The notes under the pieces are model-generated. The model saw nothing but the letters and a program-made list of their open reading frames with translations, searched no databases and was not told where the DNA came from. DNA of 64,000 nt. Source: Dillenia suffruticosa. Taxonomy: Eukaryota > Streptophyta > Magnoliopsida > Dilleniales > Dilleniaceae. The stretch covers positions 15,484,701 through 15,548,700 of the forward strand of contig JAVTVX010000016.1 in the NCBI GenBank assembly GCA_033439265.1, given 5' to 3'. Below, in pieces: positions 24,403-36,170 of this stretch (position 1 is its first letter; every line of letters begins with the position of its first letter). The position numbers and the translations under genes are program-made.

Positions 24403-24612
24403 TTCTTTTTGGTACCATATTTTGGACACCATCCAGTATCTAGGGTTTTGCCCCAACTAATCCTAATCGACCGCTACAGTGGCTCCTTTCGGATGGCAGG
24501 TCTCCCAATGGGGAACACTCCATAGACATGAGGGTCTGATACTCCCAGCGGCAGTCGAATCTCGATCATGTTTAAGGGTACTCAACCCTACATGCAGTTG
24601 ACTCAACCTATG
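24403..24612 (-). mobile_element. tRNA-derived SINE, copy 1 (minus), 12-bp TSD
   Basis: A 210-bp unit on the minus strand, flanked by the perfect 12-bp direct repeat TTAATAGTGTTT (24391-24402 and 24613-24624). On the minus strand it starts with a tRNA-like head containing GGGTTGAGTACCC and CGAGATTCGACT (B-box-like), followed by a body with GGGAGACCTGCCATCC, GGATTAGTTGGGGC and GGTGTCCAAAATATGG, and ends in an A-rich tail (T-rich on the plus strand at 24403-24410). It is homologous along its length to 49216-49421. A long TSD with an A-rich tail shows LINE-dependent retroposition, and pol III transcription from the head is the expected mode. Confidence 0.88.
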
Positions 24613-26999
24613 TTAATAGTGTTTGTGCAAGACAAACTTTAACTATCGAAACCTAGAACACATAATAAACTCTCCAATACTAAGGAACCACACAACTTGT
24701 CACGCCCCAAATCCACCCCCTTGCTGGGGCTTCATCGGCGACGGACTGCCTGATTCTCACCAAGACTCAGTCACTTACATGGTAGTGGAAGTCATACTAA
24801 AATAATAAATCTTTTATTTATTTAAATCATTATATATTACAAAAGTTTTCTTATACATGACAAAGCAGCAGAACTTCTATACTAGAGAGATTATCCATAA
24901 CAAAACTATCTTTACCCGTTCATCTAGTCCTCCTCATTCAGTTCCTTCAGGATCAAAAACTAATTTTTGGTATAAACTTGATAGTCCAATGAGGTCCGTG
25001 TATGTATGTGTGGAAAACTTTTATTATCAAATCGTATGATAAAGTTTTCATAGTAAAACCTTATGAAAAAATAACACACACAAAACAATAATAACAGTTA
25101 CACATAACAATTCAGACAATTCACATTCGTTTTATCTCTCAATTACGAAGATAGTTTTCTTATCCTTCCCATGAGATCCATTTCTGGAAAGGCCTATAAC
25201 TCTCCCCCGCATTAAGTGAACAAACCTCCTATCCACATTAATAAGGTGCTACCGGTATGTATTTTGACGTTTGACAAAACTCTTGCTTGCTTGAGCTATC
25301 TCCACTAGGCCTGTTATGACACTCGGGTAGTGTTACGGGTACCCGTGACACTACCCGGTCAAGGCTTGAGCTCGGTCAACTTGAGCTCAAGTTGAGCTCG
25401 AGCCCAACTATTTATGTCTCGAGCTTGAGCTCGAGCCCAAAATGTGTCGAGCTCGAAGGCTCATCGGGCTACCTGACATTTGTGAAAATACGGTTATGCC
25501 CCTGCTGGTTATTCTTGAGTTTAAAATTTTAAAGGACAGGAAGATAATTTGGTTTTCGTATCCCCTTTCTCTTTTGACGTTTCGTTTCTCATTCTGTATC
25601 CCGAATCGAATTGCTCTCTCCTCTCGCGGTGACCTAGCGGCGCAGCTCTCGCATCCGGCAGCGAAGATCAAACTTTGTGTGGGATGTGCGGCGAAGATCT
25701 TGTTCTTGTGTTCATTGTTGCTCCAGTTTCACGATTTAGATGTCGATTGAAAGGTAAAATCTCTCTCTCTATCTCTCTGTCTGTCTAGTGTTTCTGCAAG
25801 ATTAGGGTTTTTGCGAATTTTTTTGTTTTCCTTTAGAATTTTGATAATTTCTTTGATGATTTGTTCTTTTCTCACCTTTACCTAGCTTTCAAGTCTTCAA
25901 TAGAGATCTGCGAAGTGTAACTGTGATTAATCCATCACTGTTCGAAGGTAAACCCTCTCTTTCTCTCTCTCTCATTGATTTAGTCAGAGATCTCATATGT
26001 CATACTGTAGGGGTGTGCAATTTTCGGTTACACTCGAATATCCCACCGAATCTAATTCAATCGAATTCGAATTTACAAATTCGAATTATATTTTCGAATT
26101 TCGAATCGAATTTCGGTCAGAACCGAATTTCAAATTCGGTTTTCGAATCGACTTTCGAATTGAGATTTTTAATTCGAATTCGAACCGAAAACCGAATTCG
26201 AATTCGAATTCGGTTTTCGAGTAATATTCAAACCGAATTCGAATTCGGTTTTCGAGTAATATTCAAACCGAATTCGAATTTGAATTAGGGTTAGGGTTCC
26301 TTCTATTCTATATCTGTGAAAGTACGAAAATGTCCTTCAAAAAATAATTGATTTAGTTAAATATCGAAGGGCATTAGAGTCATTTTATTATTTGATATTA
26401 CACCAGCGTGTGTGACAATGACACCACTGTGACTAGTCTAGTATAGTAGGTAATAGCTAGTACTCATTGCCCGGTGCCCACTGCCCAGAGGTCAATCTCG
26501 ATCGAATCCATCCTTATCATTATCAACTATCAAGCCAAGCCAAGAAAGCAGAAGAACACTTTCCCAATTTCAAAATCAACGCTAACCCATTTTCCCTAAT
26601 CTGCTCTTCATCTTCGACCTTCGATATCGATCTTCGTAGATCGTAGTTCCTTGCACTTTCATCTTCGACATCAACCTTCCATCTTTGTCTCTGCATCGGC
26701 ACTTCAGTCTTCACGACACGAATGGTTCGTCTTCATCTTCGTCTTGTCTGCTCTTCATGAAGTACACTTGTCTCACTCTCAGATTTCGACCTTCGACTTC
26801 TCTACCCTAATTGCTCTTCAGTATTCACTCTTTGCAAGTTTGCATCTGACCTAGACTCTCTTCTTCGACCTTCAATCTTCACGAACCCTTCGTGTTCGTC
26901 TGATTTCGATCTTCGATCTTTGTCTTCGTCTACATCTTCTTTGCATCTGGTCTTCAATCTTCATCTCAGTCTCACTCTCATCTGATTTCGACCATCATC

Positions 27000-27155
27000 T
27001 CCTCTAACCCTAACCCTAATCCTCACGAACTCATGAACCCTAACCCTAATCTGTCTTCAGTCTTCATGAACTCACTTTTCCCTTCACAAGCTCACGAACC
27101 CTAACCCTTTTTCCCTTCACAAGCTCACGAACCCTAACCCTTTTTCCCTAATCTA
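27000..27155 (+). repeat. Short telomere-like AACCCTA clusters in the hAT leader
   Basis: Several AACCCTAACCCTAA and GAACCCTAACCC words, partly as a tandem duplication (CACGAACCCTAACCC twice at 27094-27140). They sit in the transposase 5' region. Plant promoters and 5' UTRs often carry such telo-box motifs, so this is not evidence of a telomere. Confidence 0.6.
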
Positions 27156-27393
27156 TCTTCAGTCTTCAATAGCATCTGTTCTTCACTCTCTGCATCTATC
27201 ATCTTTGTCTCACTCTCATCTTTGACCTTCGTCTCCTCTTTACTCTCTGCACTCTGTGCTCTTATATCAACTCAACTATCAACATCAGGTATGATTTCAA
27301 TCTCTGCACTCTTCACTCTCTGGACTCTACATTTGTTTGACAGATTCTAATAACATTTTTTCTCAGGTTGTAGAGCTATAGGTGGTGGTCAAG

Positions 27394-29681
27394 ATGTCTG
27401 CATCAAATGATGTCAATCCAATGCTTCATACAAGCCAAGGCCAAAGTGGAAGCACCGAAGGTGAAAGCCAAGGGTCGATAGGAAGCAATGCTACATGGAA
27501 GAGCACCGGAAAACGCAAAGAGTATAATAAGAGGTCAGTCGTTTGGCAGCATTTAACTAAATATGTAGATTCTGAGGGTAGAAAAAAGTGCACATGTAAT
27601 TATTGTGGTAGAGAGTATAATTGTGCATCCAAGTCATGTGGGACTTCTACTTTGTTGAATCACATGAGAATTTACACCTCAAACCCTGCCAACCAATCTT
27701 CAAGCCAAACTCAATTGTCTCATAATACTTTGACAAATGAAGACACTGGGGAGACAAAGATTAATTTAGTGGCATGGAAATTTGATCAGCAAGTTGCTAG
27801 GAGGGCTATAGCTAAAATGATTATTGTTGATGAACTTCCATTTAAGTTTGTACAAAATATAGGTTTTAGGCGTTGTATGAAAGCAATTCAACCTGCACTT
27901 ATGGTTCCATCTAGGAGTACAATAACAAAAGATTGTTATCAGTTGTTTCTTGATGAAAAGGCAAAACTTAGGGCTCAAATCAAACGTACAGCCATCAGAG
28001 TTTGCTTAACGACTGATACTTGGACATCTTTGCAAAGAATTAATTATGTGTCTCACTGCTCACTTTATTGATAGTGACTGGAATTTGCAAAAGAAAGTGT
28101 TAAATTTTTGTCCTATTTCAAGTCATAAGGGTCAAACATTGGAAAGGCTATTGAAATATGTTTGGTTGATTGGGGTTTACAAAATGTTTTCACTATTACA
28201 GTTGACAATGCAAGTTCTAATGATGTAGCACTTGAATATCTCAAAAAAAAGTGTGTCAATTGGGGAGGACTATGTGTTTCACAAGGAAAATGGATGCATG
28301 TTAGATGTATTGCTCACATTATGAACTTAATTGTCCAAGATGGCCTAAGGGACCTTGGTGGGTCAGTTGAAAGTGTTAGGGCAGTAGTTAAATATGTTAG
28401 ACAATCACCTTCCAGGATGAAAAAGTTTATGGGATTTGCTGATTTAGAAAAGTGTGATTGCAGCAAATCTTTATGTTTAGATGTTGCAACAAGATGGAAC
28501 TCTACTTATTTGATGTTGAGTGTGGCCCAGATGTATGAGAGGGCATTTGATAGGTTAGATACAGAGGATTCTTATTTTCGGGAGGATCTTGAAAATCATG
28601 GCTCTAAACCTGGGGTTCCAACTTCTTGGGATTGGGAGAATGTCAAGAGATTGGTTATTTTTCTTCGACATTTTTATGTTCTCACTTTAAGAATTTTCGG
28701 TACAAAATATATAACTGCAAACTATTATTTAGATGACATTAGTTGCATTTATGGAATTTTGAAAGAATGTCTTTCAAGTGAAGATAATCATTTTAGAGAC
28801 ATGGCATTGCAAATGAAGAAAAAATTTGACAAATATTGGGGTAATATTGAAAAGTTTAATTTGCTGGTTTTCATTGCTTGTATACTTGATCCTAGGAGCA
28901 AATTTGATTATTGTGATATTGTCCTTTGTAATATGTATGGTGATGAAGATGGGAGAAAATTGGCTGAAAAAGTGAAGAATGCATTGTATGAGTTGTTTAA
29001 TGAGTACAAGAGAATTCATTCGGATCATCCTTCTAGGAGTGTTTCATTTTCATCTTCATCCTCATTGTCTTCCACTTCCTTGGGTCCAAGTTCAGGTTCA
29101 GTTGATACAAATTGGTGCACTAATGCTAGTGATAGTGATCCTATGCGAAGAATAAAAGAAAAGCACATGGCTGAATTGAAAAGGAGAAAGGCTGATTCTG
29201 GTGCTATGAGGGACTCTAAGTCAGAGTTGGATAGATATTTAACTGAGGATGATGAAGAAGACAAAGATAATCTTGAGAGTCCAACCTTTACCGTTTTGGG
29301 ATGGTGGAAGAAAAAGAGCCCGGCATTTCCTATATTATCTTTACTTGCTCGAGATGTTTTAGCCATTCCAATTTCCACAGTTGCATCCGAATCTGTTTTT
29401 AGTACAGGAGGAAGAGTTCTTGATTGTTTTAGGAGTTCTTTAACTCCAAAAATTGTGCAAGCATTAATATGTACCCAAGATTGGCTCTGTTCAGGTGAAT
29501 CTCCGATTAATGTGGAAGAAAACATTGAGGATCTTGAAAAGCTTGAACAAGGTAACCTCTTATTCTCTCTTATTTATTGCAGAAGTAAAACAATAAATGT
29601 ATTACAGAAATAACGCTTTTTTTTCAATCTATTGCAGAAGTAAAACAATCAATGTCTGAATCAACCGTTGTTGATGTTTAG
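27394..29681 (+). pseudogene. hAT transposase (BED zinc finger, RICESLEEPER/Ac type), two frameshifts
   Basis: The inner hAT element's transposase, which would bind the element ends and cut and paste it. Start at MSASNDVNP (27394). The BED finger at about 27530-27680 has CTCNYCGREY and a later His pair (LLNH). The first frame runs to 28071, ending after a CLTTDTW motif. A shift near 28046 moves the reading to TAHFIDSDW. A second near 28160 moves it to the frame 28162-29613 (FTITVDNASSND, CIAHIMNLIVQD, ATRWNSTY). The C-terminal dimerisation motif is present (FPILSLLARDVLAIPISTVASESVFSTGGR, at 29320-29430). A GT-AG intron (29552-29637) joins a short last exon ending at TAG 29681. Two single-base-type shifts probably inactivate it. 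Confidence 0.9.
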
Positions 29682-31650
29682 TACCAACAGTGTATAGCTC
29701 CATTTATTATTTCTTTAGAAAAATTACATAATTGCATAATTGCATTGTATCTTTAATCGCTTAATAACATAATTGCATTGTATGTATGAATTGTGCTTTT
29801 GTTAGAATAAAAGCAATGCTTCTAATGTGGTGCCAATGATTATGATATAGGTTACTTAATGTTGTTTACCTGTATTTCTCATTAAACATTTTGCTTACCT
29901 TGGTTGCAGGCTGCACCATTCATGCGGATTATTAGTAATTATCATGGGGGCTGTAGCTGTATAAATGTTCTTTACTGTATTTGCTCCAACAAGAACTTCA
30001 AATGGGGAAAGTTTGAGACTTTTGCTGAAGCTGGGACACAGGAGGGAGCTGGATTTTTCTTATTGTGATTGTATATAATATATTATCTACATGTATTCTC
30101 ATGTCATTTTCTGGACTTAGAAGTGCTTCCTGTATTTTATTTGTGTGGTTTGAGTATACTTGTTACATTGAGTAACTTTAAGTTCATGATTCCCCTAGCC
30201 CTACCCCTATCAATGTAGTTACTTGACAGCATTAGGTAATAGAGTTTTGATGATACTTGATACAGGTACAGGTACTGCACTCTTTCAAAGAGGCTAATCT
30301 TAGACTAATTACTCAAGTTTCTTTTGCATGGCATTACTCAAGTCTCTTTTACAGGTACAGGTACTGACAATGTAGGAATTGTCAAATGCATTATGATGTT
30401 TAAATTTTATTTTTTAACAGGCATAAACTAGAGTGATTTCTGAAAATTTGAAATCGAATTCGACTTAATTCGAATTCGAATTCGGTTTAATTCGAATTCG
30501 AATCAGAATCAAATTTTGAATTCGGTTTAATTCAAATTCGAATTGAAACCGAATTTGAATTCGGTTTAATTTGAATTCAAACCGAAAACCGAATTCGAAT
30601 TCAGTTCGGATTGAATTCGGATTTAATTGAATTCGGTTCGATTTGGTTCGGTTTTTAAGAAAAATCTAAACCGAATTAACCGACCCGAAATAACCAAAGA
30701 ATCCGAAAACCGAACCGATAAACACCCCTATCATACTGCTCCTTTCTGTAAGTCTTTCCTTGACAGCCGACCCTACACATTATGCACTGCAACTTTTCTT
30801 TACAACAGTGGGATTCTTGCTGGAATTAATCTCTGAAATCCTTATAAATTTAGGTAGGTGGGATGGCGACACTGTGAGTGCTAGGGCATTTTTTTTTTCT
30901 ATTTTCCCTTCTTGGAGTGTGTCCGAAACTCTTATGCTGTACAATCTTTGTTTTCCTCACTTGATAATTATGGTTTTGTGACTGAAGTTGTTTTATTGTG
31001 TTATTTAGATCTAGGTAATATTTGATGTTAGGCTTGTTTTTGTGATTGTCGTTATTAGGTAGGCAGAGGATTCTTGAGATTTGGTGATGTAATCTTTTGT
31101 GATTGTCGTTGTTTTTGAAGCTTGGAATGTGGAACGTGGATGAGATTAATATGCCACATTTTTATTAAAGACCAATATACCAACAATATTTTAGTAACTG
31201 AAAAGGATTTTATAGGATTGTCAACATTAGTATTACGAAGGATTTTGGCATAGAATAGAAAGAAATTTGATAAATTTTATTAGTTCCATGGTAAGAATGC
31301 AAAATTCTAGGTATAATCTTTGGCATTATCAATACCTATATTGATACTATATATAAATATATATATTTAGTAATCATATTCTATTAATATTGCCCTTATT
31401 AAAAAATAAATTTTTGTGTTACCTTTATATATTTTATTAAATTTTTTTCTTTTGTTTCATGCATCTCTCTTACTTATTTAGTTTCCTCAAAATGAGATCC
31501 AATGAAACATTTATATTTAACTTTGGGGAATGATGTGTCCATCCAGAAAGGGTGGATGGAGATGATGAAAGTCTGGTTTCTTTTATCTTTCATCTTGCCC
31601 TTGGAATCCTATTTATTAGTGGTTTTTGTTATACACTTTTGGTATAAATC

Positions 31651-31691
31651 TCTCTCTCTCTCTCTCTCACTCACTCACACACACACACAAA
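31651..31691. repeat. Compound microsatellite (CT)n-(CACT)n-(CA)n
   Basis: Run of TCTCTCTC, then CACTCACTCA, then CACACACA inside the outer hAT element. Confidence 0.9.
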
Positions 31692-31822
31692 TTGTTGCAG
31701 TAATCCCTGTTACATTCTTCTACTTTAATGCAAATCCCATTTATTTAGCTTTTTTTATGCATTATTATTGAATCATATTTGATTTTGATTCTTAATTCTT
31801 TGTTTTTGTTCTTAATAAAAGG

Positions 31823-32283
31823 ATGGATCCAAAAGTAAGTACAAGTAGTGATAGGAAGAGAATGAGAAATAAATCTGAAGATGTAGATCCAACTGAATTG
31901 TCGACTACACCCGTTATTGCTTCAACAGGTTCTACTACGCTTGTTGTTCAAGGAGTACAAAATATACAAATCTCATATCAAAGTACTGATAACACATCCA
32001 TTCCGATGGAGGTACAAATTAAACAATGGAACAAGGAAATGGAGGAACAAGAACTCGGTGGTGAAGAAGAAGGAGATGATGATGATGTTGAAGGAGGAGA
32101 TGGTAGTGAAATACCGGATATACATACAGCTGAAGGTATATCGTGTTAAATTTTTGTTAAACAATTTCATTATGTAAAATTATATATATATATATGTTGT
32201 TAATATATTGATTTTTGTTATATGCAGAAAATATCATTGTAGTGAATGAAATTCCGTTTGTACATCCAACAAAAAATAAGTAA
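31823..32283 (+). pseudogene. Acidic open frame of the outer hAT element
   Basis: A 108-codon frame (31823-32149) starts MDPKVSTSSDRKRMRNKSED and ends in an acidic stretch with EEEGDDDDVEGGD. A possible GT-AG intron follows (GAAG|GTATAT ... TATGCAG) and about 17 more codons end at TAA near 32283. Its position in the outer hAT suggests the N-terminal leader of a hAT transposase upstream of a BED finger, with the rest deleted. No domain is recognisable, so this is inferred from context only. Confidence 0.4.
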
Positions 32284-33460
32284 ATAATCGTATCAATATC
32301 TTTATTTTTATTGTTGGCATAATTTTATTTCATAACACTTATGACTTGTGTAGATTGAGTTGTTAAGTGTTGTTGTTGGGAAATATTTATTTTTCAAATG
32401 TTACTGTTGGTGAGTGTTGGAGGATACTGTTGGTTTGTTGTTAGGATTTGGTATACTTTTATTCGAAATAACTGTTATAAATGTAATATGTAACTAGTTT
32501 TGATTTGTATGGTTGGAGACTTATGTGGTTGGATTTATTCGGTAGTTGTTATGGATTTTATTTAATTTTTGCATAGTTACAAATAAGATTGTAATTGGAT
32601 TCAATTTGAATTTGAATTTTATTTAATTTTATAAGCAGATTTGGATTTGGAATTTCTAAAAAATAGGGAAGATTCTGTCAATTTTGAAATTAGGAATTTA
32701 TACAATTATGAATTTAGGCAAAATTTTGCCCATTTTAAGAGAACTTCAATTTGCCAAACAGAGAACCAAAATTTGAAGCACAATTTGCCAATCTCGAGCT
32801 CAAGTAACCCCGAGTTCGAGCTCGGGTTAGGGCTTTGGTATCATCTTGGGCTCGAGCTCGAGCTCGAGCTCGAGTTTGGGTATCATGTCGAGCTCGGTCT
32901 CGGGTTCGGGTATTATGTCGAGGTCGAGCTCAGGCTCGGGCTCATTCAGGTCTTGACAAGCTCGCGACGCTCGAGCTCGAGTTCCTCGATAACACTTCGA
33001 GTAGAGCTCGAGCTCTAGAATTATGGGCTCGATGAGCTCGAGCTCGAGCTCACCTAAACTACATCGAGCTCGAGCTCGGGTATTGTGATACCCGAACTTA
33101 ATCCGGGTGTCATAACACCCCTAATCTCCACATATACCGACTTATATAACAATCATAAATACAAACATTGATGTAGTAGTAGAAAATCATTGTAACAGTA
33201 TGATTGCAGTAGAAAATCACGATAGTTATGCATAAAAATATATGAATACAAAGGACACTCACTATAAGTAAATATAAAGAACACTCACTTTAAAAAAATA
33301 TAAAGAACACTCACCTCAAAAGTTAGCGAAAATCCTTAACTAGTTTGCTCTTTCCATTTATCTTTTTCTCTTTCTTCTTTTTTTCTCTTTCTCTCTTCCT
33401 GTCTCTCTCTCTTTTTCCTTTTCTTTTGGCTGAATTGATTTGGGGAATGGAAGGGATGGG

Positions 33461-33470
33461 ATATTTATAG
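33461..33470 (-). promoter_or_regulatory. TATA-box-like site of the solo LTR
   Basis: CTATAAATAT on the minus strand, in an otherwise T/C-rich stretch (33350-33420) that would lie downstream as leader. It matches the expected promoter of a minus-strand LTR. Confidence 0.5.
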
Positions 33471-34297
33471 GTGTTGGAGAATGATGAGTCATCATCTTCT
33501 TTCATGAATTGTGGACATGTGTAGGACATTTGTTTATCATAGATGACACCTTTAATGGGTTGTTAACATGTGCATGGACATGTGCCAAGTGGATAGAGAA
33601 GGTGAAATATAATTTGACAACAATATATGTCAAGTGGATGGAGAAGGTAAAATACAAATTGACAACCTAAAGTGACACATGTCTAAACACCTATTTATCA
33701 CATGGTCGGTGGAAGCTTATCCATCGGTGTATGGTCAATTGTTGGTCGGTGCATACTTATGTGATGTGTCCAGATTTAGGTATTCAGCACTGGTTAATTG
33801 TTATGAGTATTTGTTTTTATGTAATATCATTTAAGTAAATGAATTTATATTATTTTAGTTCATTTATTTAAGAATTACACGTAAATAAGGAAATACCCCC
33901 ATTTAGATTGAATAAAAATAATTTTAGGATCTAATTCCTTACGGATAAAAACTCAATTCTTCCTTCTAAGAACAAAACTCGAACAGATAACTTTGTTGAA
34001 TTTTATTTGGAGGCTAATGGCCTAGAAAAATTCAAAAAAAATATTTTTTTCCTTTATTTGATATGTGAGGAATAATTATCGGGATTTTTTTTTATTGTTT
34101 TCTAAACATTTCAAAAACCTCATTTTTATGGTACTTAATTTTCAGCGAACTGGTCAAACCTAGGTTTTCAACATTCTAAGTGTCCGATTTCGTACCGAAT
34201 TCTCATAATTCAGGTAAAATCCTTATTTTATTATTAATAATAAGTTATTTTGTGTAAATAAATTAGGGCATGTGACACAATTAATTTCAGATCATGA

Positions 34298-34516
34298 TAC
34301 AGGAAAAATAGCTCAACCACTTACGAGTCCCGATCTATAAACACAAACACCTCCACAATCCACGAATGGAATCAACTGTCCTCATATGCTGCTGATTCTT
34401 CTGCAGCTACATTTCAAGAACACTACTATCATGATCCGGCTCAAACAGCCAATCAATTCATTCTTGCAGCAGTAAAGCAATCATATAGGCATAGAAAAAC
34501 TCATAAGCGCTTTTGA
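34298..34516 (+). other. Orphan exon-like reading frame (about 70 codons)
   Basis: A stop-free stretch follows possible splice acceptors (TTTCAG at 34285-34290 and ATACAG at 34297-34302) and ends at TGA 34514-34516. Its amino-acid make-up looks protein-like (EHYYHDPAQTANQFILAA, then a basic RHRKTHKRF tail before the stop), unlike the low-complexity frames around it. It has no Met start, so it would be a 3'-terminal exon. I do not recognise the family. It lies 20 bases right of the solo LTR border, so an upstream exon, if any, would be left of 24698, but none was found. It may be a fragment captured by a retroelement, or chance. Confidence 0.3.
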
Positions 34517-34633
34517 AGAAAACTACGAAAATCCAGTTTAACTGGACCAGACAAGTCAACTAGAATCCGGTCTAGCTCCATGTGGATTCTAGAAAATGCA
34601 CTTCCAATGGTAAAAAACCAATTTCCATCATTG

Positions 34634-36170
34634 TAGACTCATTGAAGTCCTATTCAGATACTTTTTATCGTTGTCTGGTGGGTGTCAATCCAACTAAAAT
34701 TAAAAATACCTATTTCACAAAAGATGAGTTTAGGATGAGTAGAATCATATACACAGGGAACGAGGGATTTATTTCTTTCAAGAAAAATAAAAATAAAAAT
34801 ATGAGAGTTTAAGAAATTATCTAAAACTATAAAAATATATAAATCAATAAAATTAACTAGAGTAAGAAAATTAAATAATACCAATTAAAAGAATAAATAT
34901 CAATGAAAATAAAATCTAGTCAAAAGAATTATATTCACATTGATTTTATTGGATTTATTATCGATCTAACTAAAAATTTCAATAACCATAAATAAATTAA
35001 TTATAGTCATTAAATACCACAAACGACTAATCTCTCATTATTTTTTCGATAATTATTTCTTCGATAATTAAAATATCATCGTTAACTATTTCGCTAATCG
35101 AAAAACAACAAAAAAAACTCTCATTGAATTTAGTATTTCGACAGTATTAAGATCAAGAGAGATCCAATTCTAAGTGACAAATACATAACGGAATTGCTTA
35201 GATTAGATTATTCAATTACATAACATAAATGTCATCCACCACTAAATTAAAAAAATAAATAATTACGGATTTTTCATTTTAATTAATTGTACCTTATTCT
35301 AGAACTATTAAATATTAGCCACTATTCAATAAACTCTAGAAAATCATGATCCATAAAGTGTAGGAATTAAATAAATACTTCTGAAAAATTGAATTAATAT
35401 GCTCAATTAAATCTTATAATTATTGAAAATCAAGATTTCAATAGCATTTCAACTAGAAAAATAAATTAAAAATTAAAGCATGAAAAATAAAGACTCAAAG
35501 AAAATGTTATTGCCGCTCAAAAGTGATGGAAAAACACAAAAAAAAAAAAATTGTTCACTGCTGGATATGAGAGGTTGCTGCCCCCTTTGGGGCTACCTCC
35601 TCTCCCAAAAACCAATGTATCTTTTTCTGTCAAGACAATAAAGAGGTATATATAGGCAGTGGACTGCTAACCCTAGAAGCATTGGAGCCCCTTCCTCTTT
35701 CCAACTTAATAAAATATTCTCATCTTGTTACGGAAAGAAAAACTTCTAAAAGATAATAGTTAAAGAAATTTCAAATGAAAGAATTTCCTTAAAGATAAAA
35801 TAACTTGACTCAAAATTTCCTATTCCTAAATATTAAGAGTAGAATAAAATTTTCAATATCTCTAATTTCATCTCAATTTTCTCTTGAATATGCAATTGGA
35901 AAAGGAAATTTTACTGTAATAAATCTTTAAAATCTTGCATTGTCCCTTTACAATCAACGTGTCCACGTGTTAATGAAAGAACATTGTTGTCCAATTTTCC
36001 ATCATATGCGTAATTACTCCAATTTAGTTCATTTTCTTCACTTTCCTTAATGACTCTCATCCATCAATCGTAATATGTCAAATGTCATAAAATATAAATA
36101 TTAGTGTAATATTTATTCAAAAATAAAATAAAATCAATTACAAATATTCACTCATTTAAGCACTATCACC
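34634..36170 (-). repeat. Probable LTR or LTR fragment, minus orientation
   Basis: On the minus strand the sequence starts TGATAGTGCTTAAATGAGTG at 36170, a style common in plant Tat/Athila-type LTRs. It carries a TATATATACC TATA-like site near 35646-35656 and ends near TCTACA at 34634. A CACAGGGAACGAGGGATTTA stretch (34753-34772) is also LTR-like. No matching second copy, PBS or TSD was found, so borders and clade are tentative. Confidence 0.42.

Larger units (their letters stand above)
26008..30730 (+). mobile_element. Inner hAT (Ac-like) transposon with transposase gene (TSD TCATACTG)
   Basis: Starts TAGGGGTGTGCAA at 26008 and ends AACACCCCTA at 30730. The 8-bp duplication TCATACTG is perfect at 26000-26007 and 30731-30738. 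The element is 4,723 bp. Both subterminal regions (26045-26290 and 30450-30680) are built from GAATTCGAATTCGG-type palindromic repeats. A BED-finger/hAT transposase gene on the plus strand (27394-29681) occupies the middle. Clean ends and a nearly open gene suggest a recent arrival compared with the surrounding retroelements, and it lies inside another hAT element. Confidence 0.95.
25306..33123 (+). mobile_element. Outer hAT-type transposon (TSD ATCTCCAC), non-autonomous
   Basis: Left end TAGGCCTGTTATGACAC at 25306, right end (inverted) TAGGGGTGTTATGACAC at 33123. The perfect 8-bp duplication ATCTCCAC lies at 25298-25305 and 33124-33131, the target-site size of hAT elements. Both subterminal regions (about 25360-25460 and 32795-33080) are packed with GAGCTC/CTCGAG palindromes. 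Without the inner hAT the element is about 3.1 kb. It keeps a promoter-side region with CT-rich exon/intron-like sequence and one acidic open frame (31823-32149), but no transposase core, so it is an internally deleted derivative. Confidence 0.93.
24698..34277 (-). repeat. Probable solo LTR (about 1.75 kb) split by nested hAT elements
   Basis: Begins TGTCACGCCCCAAATCC at 24698 and ends GGGCATGTGACA at 34277, a TG...CA pair with matching TGTCAC/GTGACA ends. Flanks are CAACT (24693-24697) and CAATT (34278-34282), a 5-bp target duplication with one mismatch. Removing the hAT insert (25306-33123 and one 8-bp TSD) leaves about 1,754 bp without coding capacity. A promoter-like CTATAAATAT on the minus strand (33461-33470) suggests minus-strand transcription. 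No internal region is seen on either side, hence solo LTR. The two borders were paired by eye, so the pairing is likely but not proven. Confidence 0.62.

Noticed and set aside
25923-26288. 121-codon frame rich in Asn/Phe/Ile/Arg at the left end of the inner hAT
   Set aside because: Translation of GAATTCGAATTC subterminal repeats, crossing the transposon terminus at 26008.
27000-27155. Interstitial telomere tract
   Set aside because: Only short AACCCTA clusters separated by other sequence, in the leader of a hAT gene; such telo-box motifs are common in plant 5' regions.
32641-33035. Open frames of 66-125 codons near the right end of the outer hAT
   Set aside because: They read through the GAGCTC palindromic repeats, giving Glu/Leu/Gly/Arg repeats; explained by the repeat alone.
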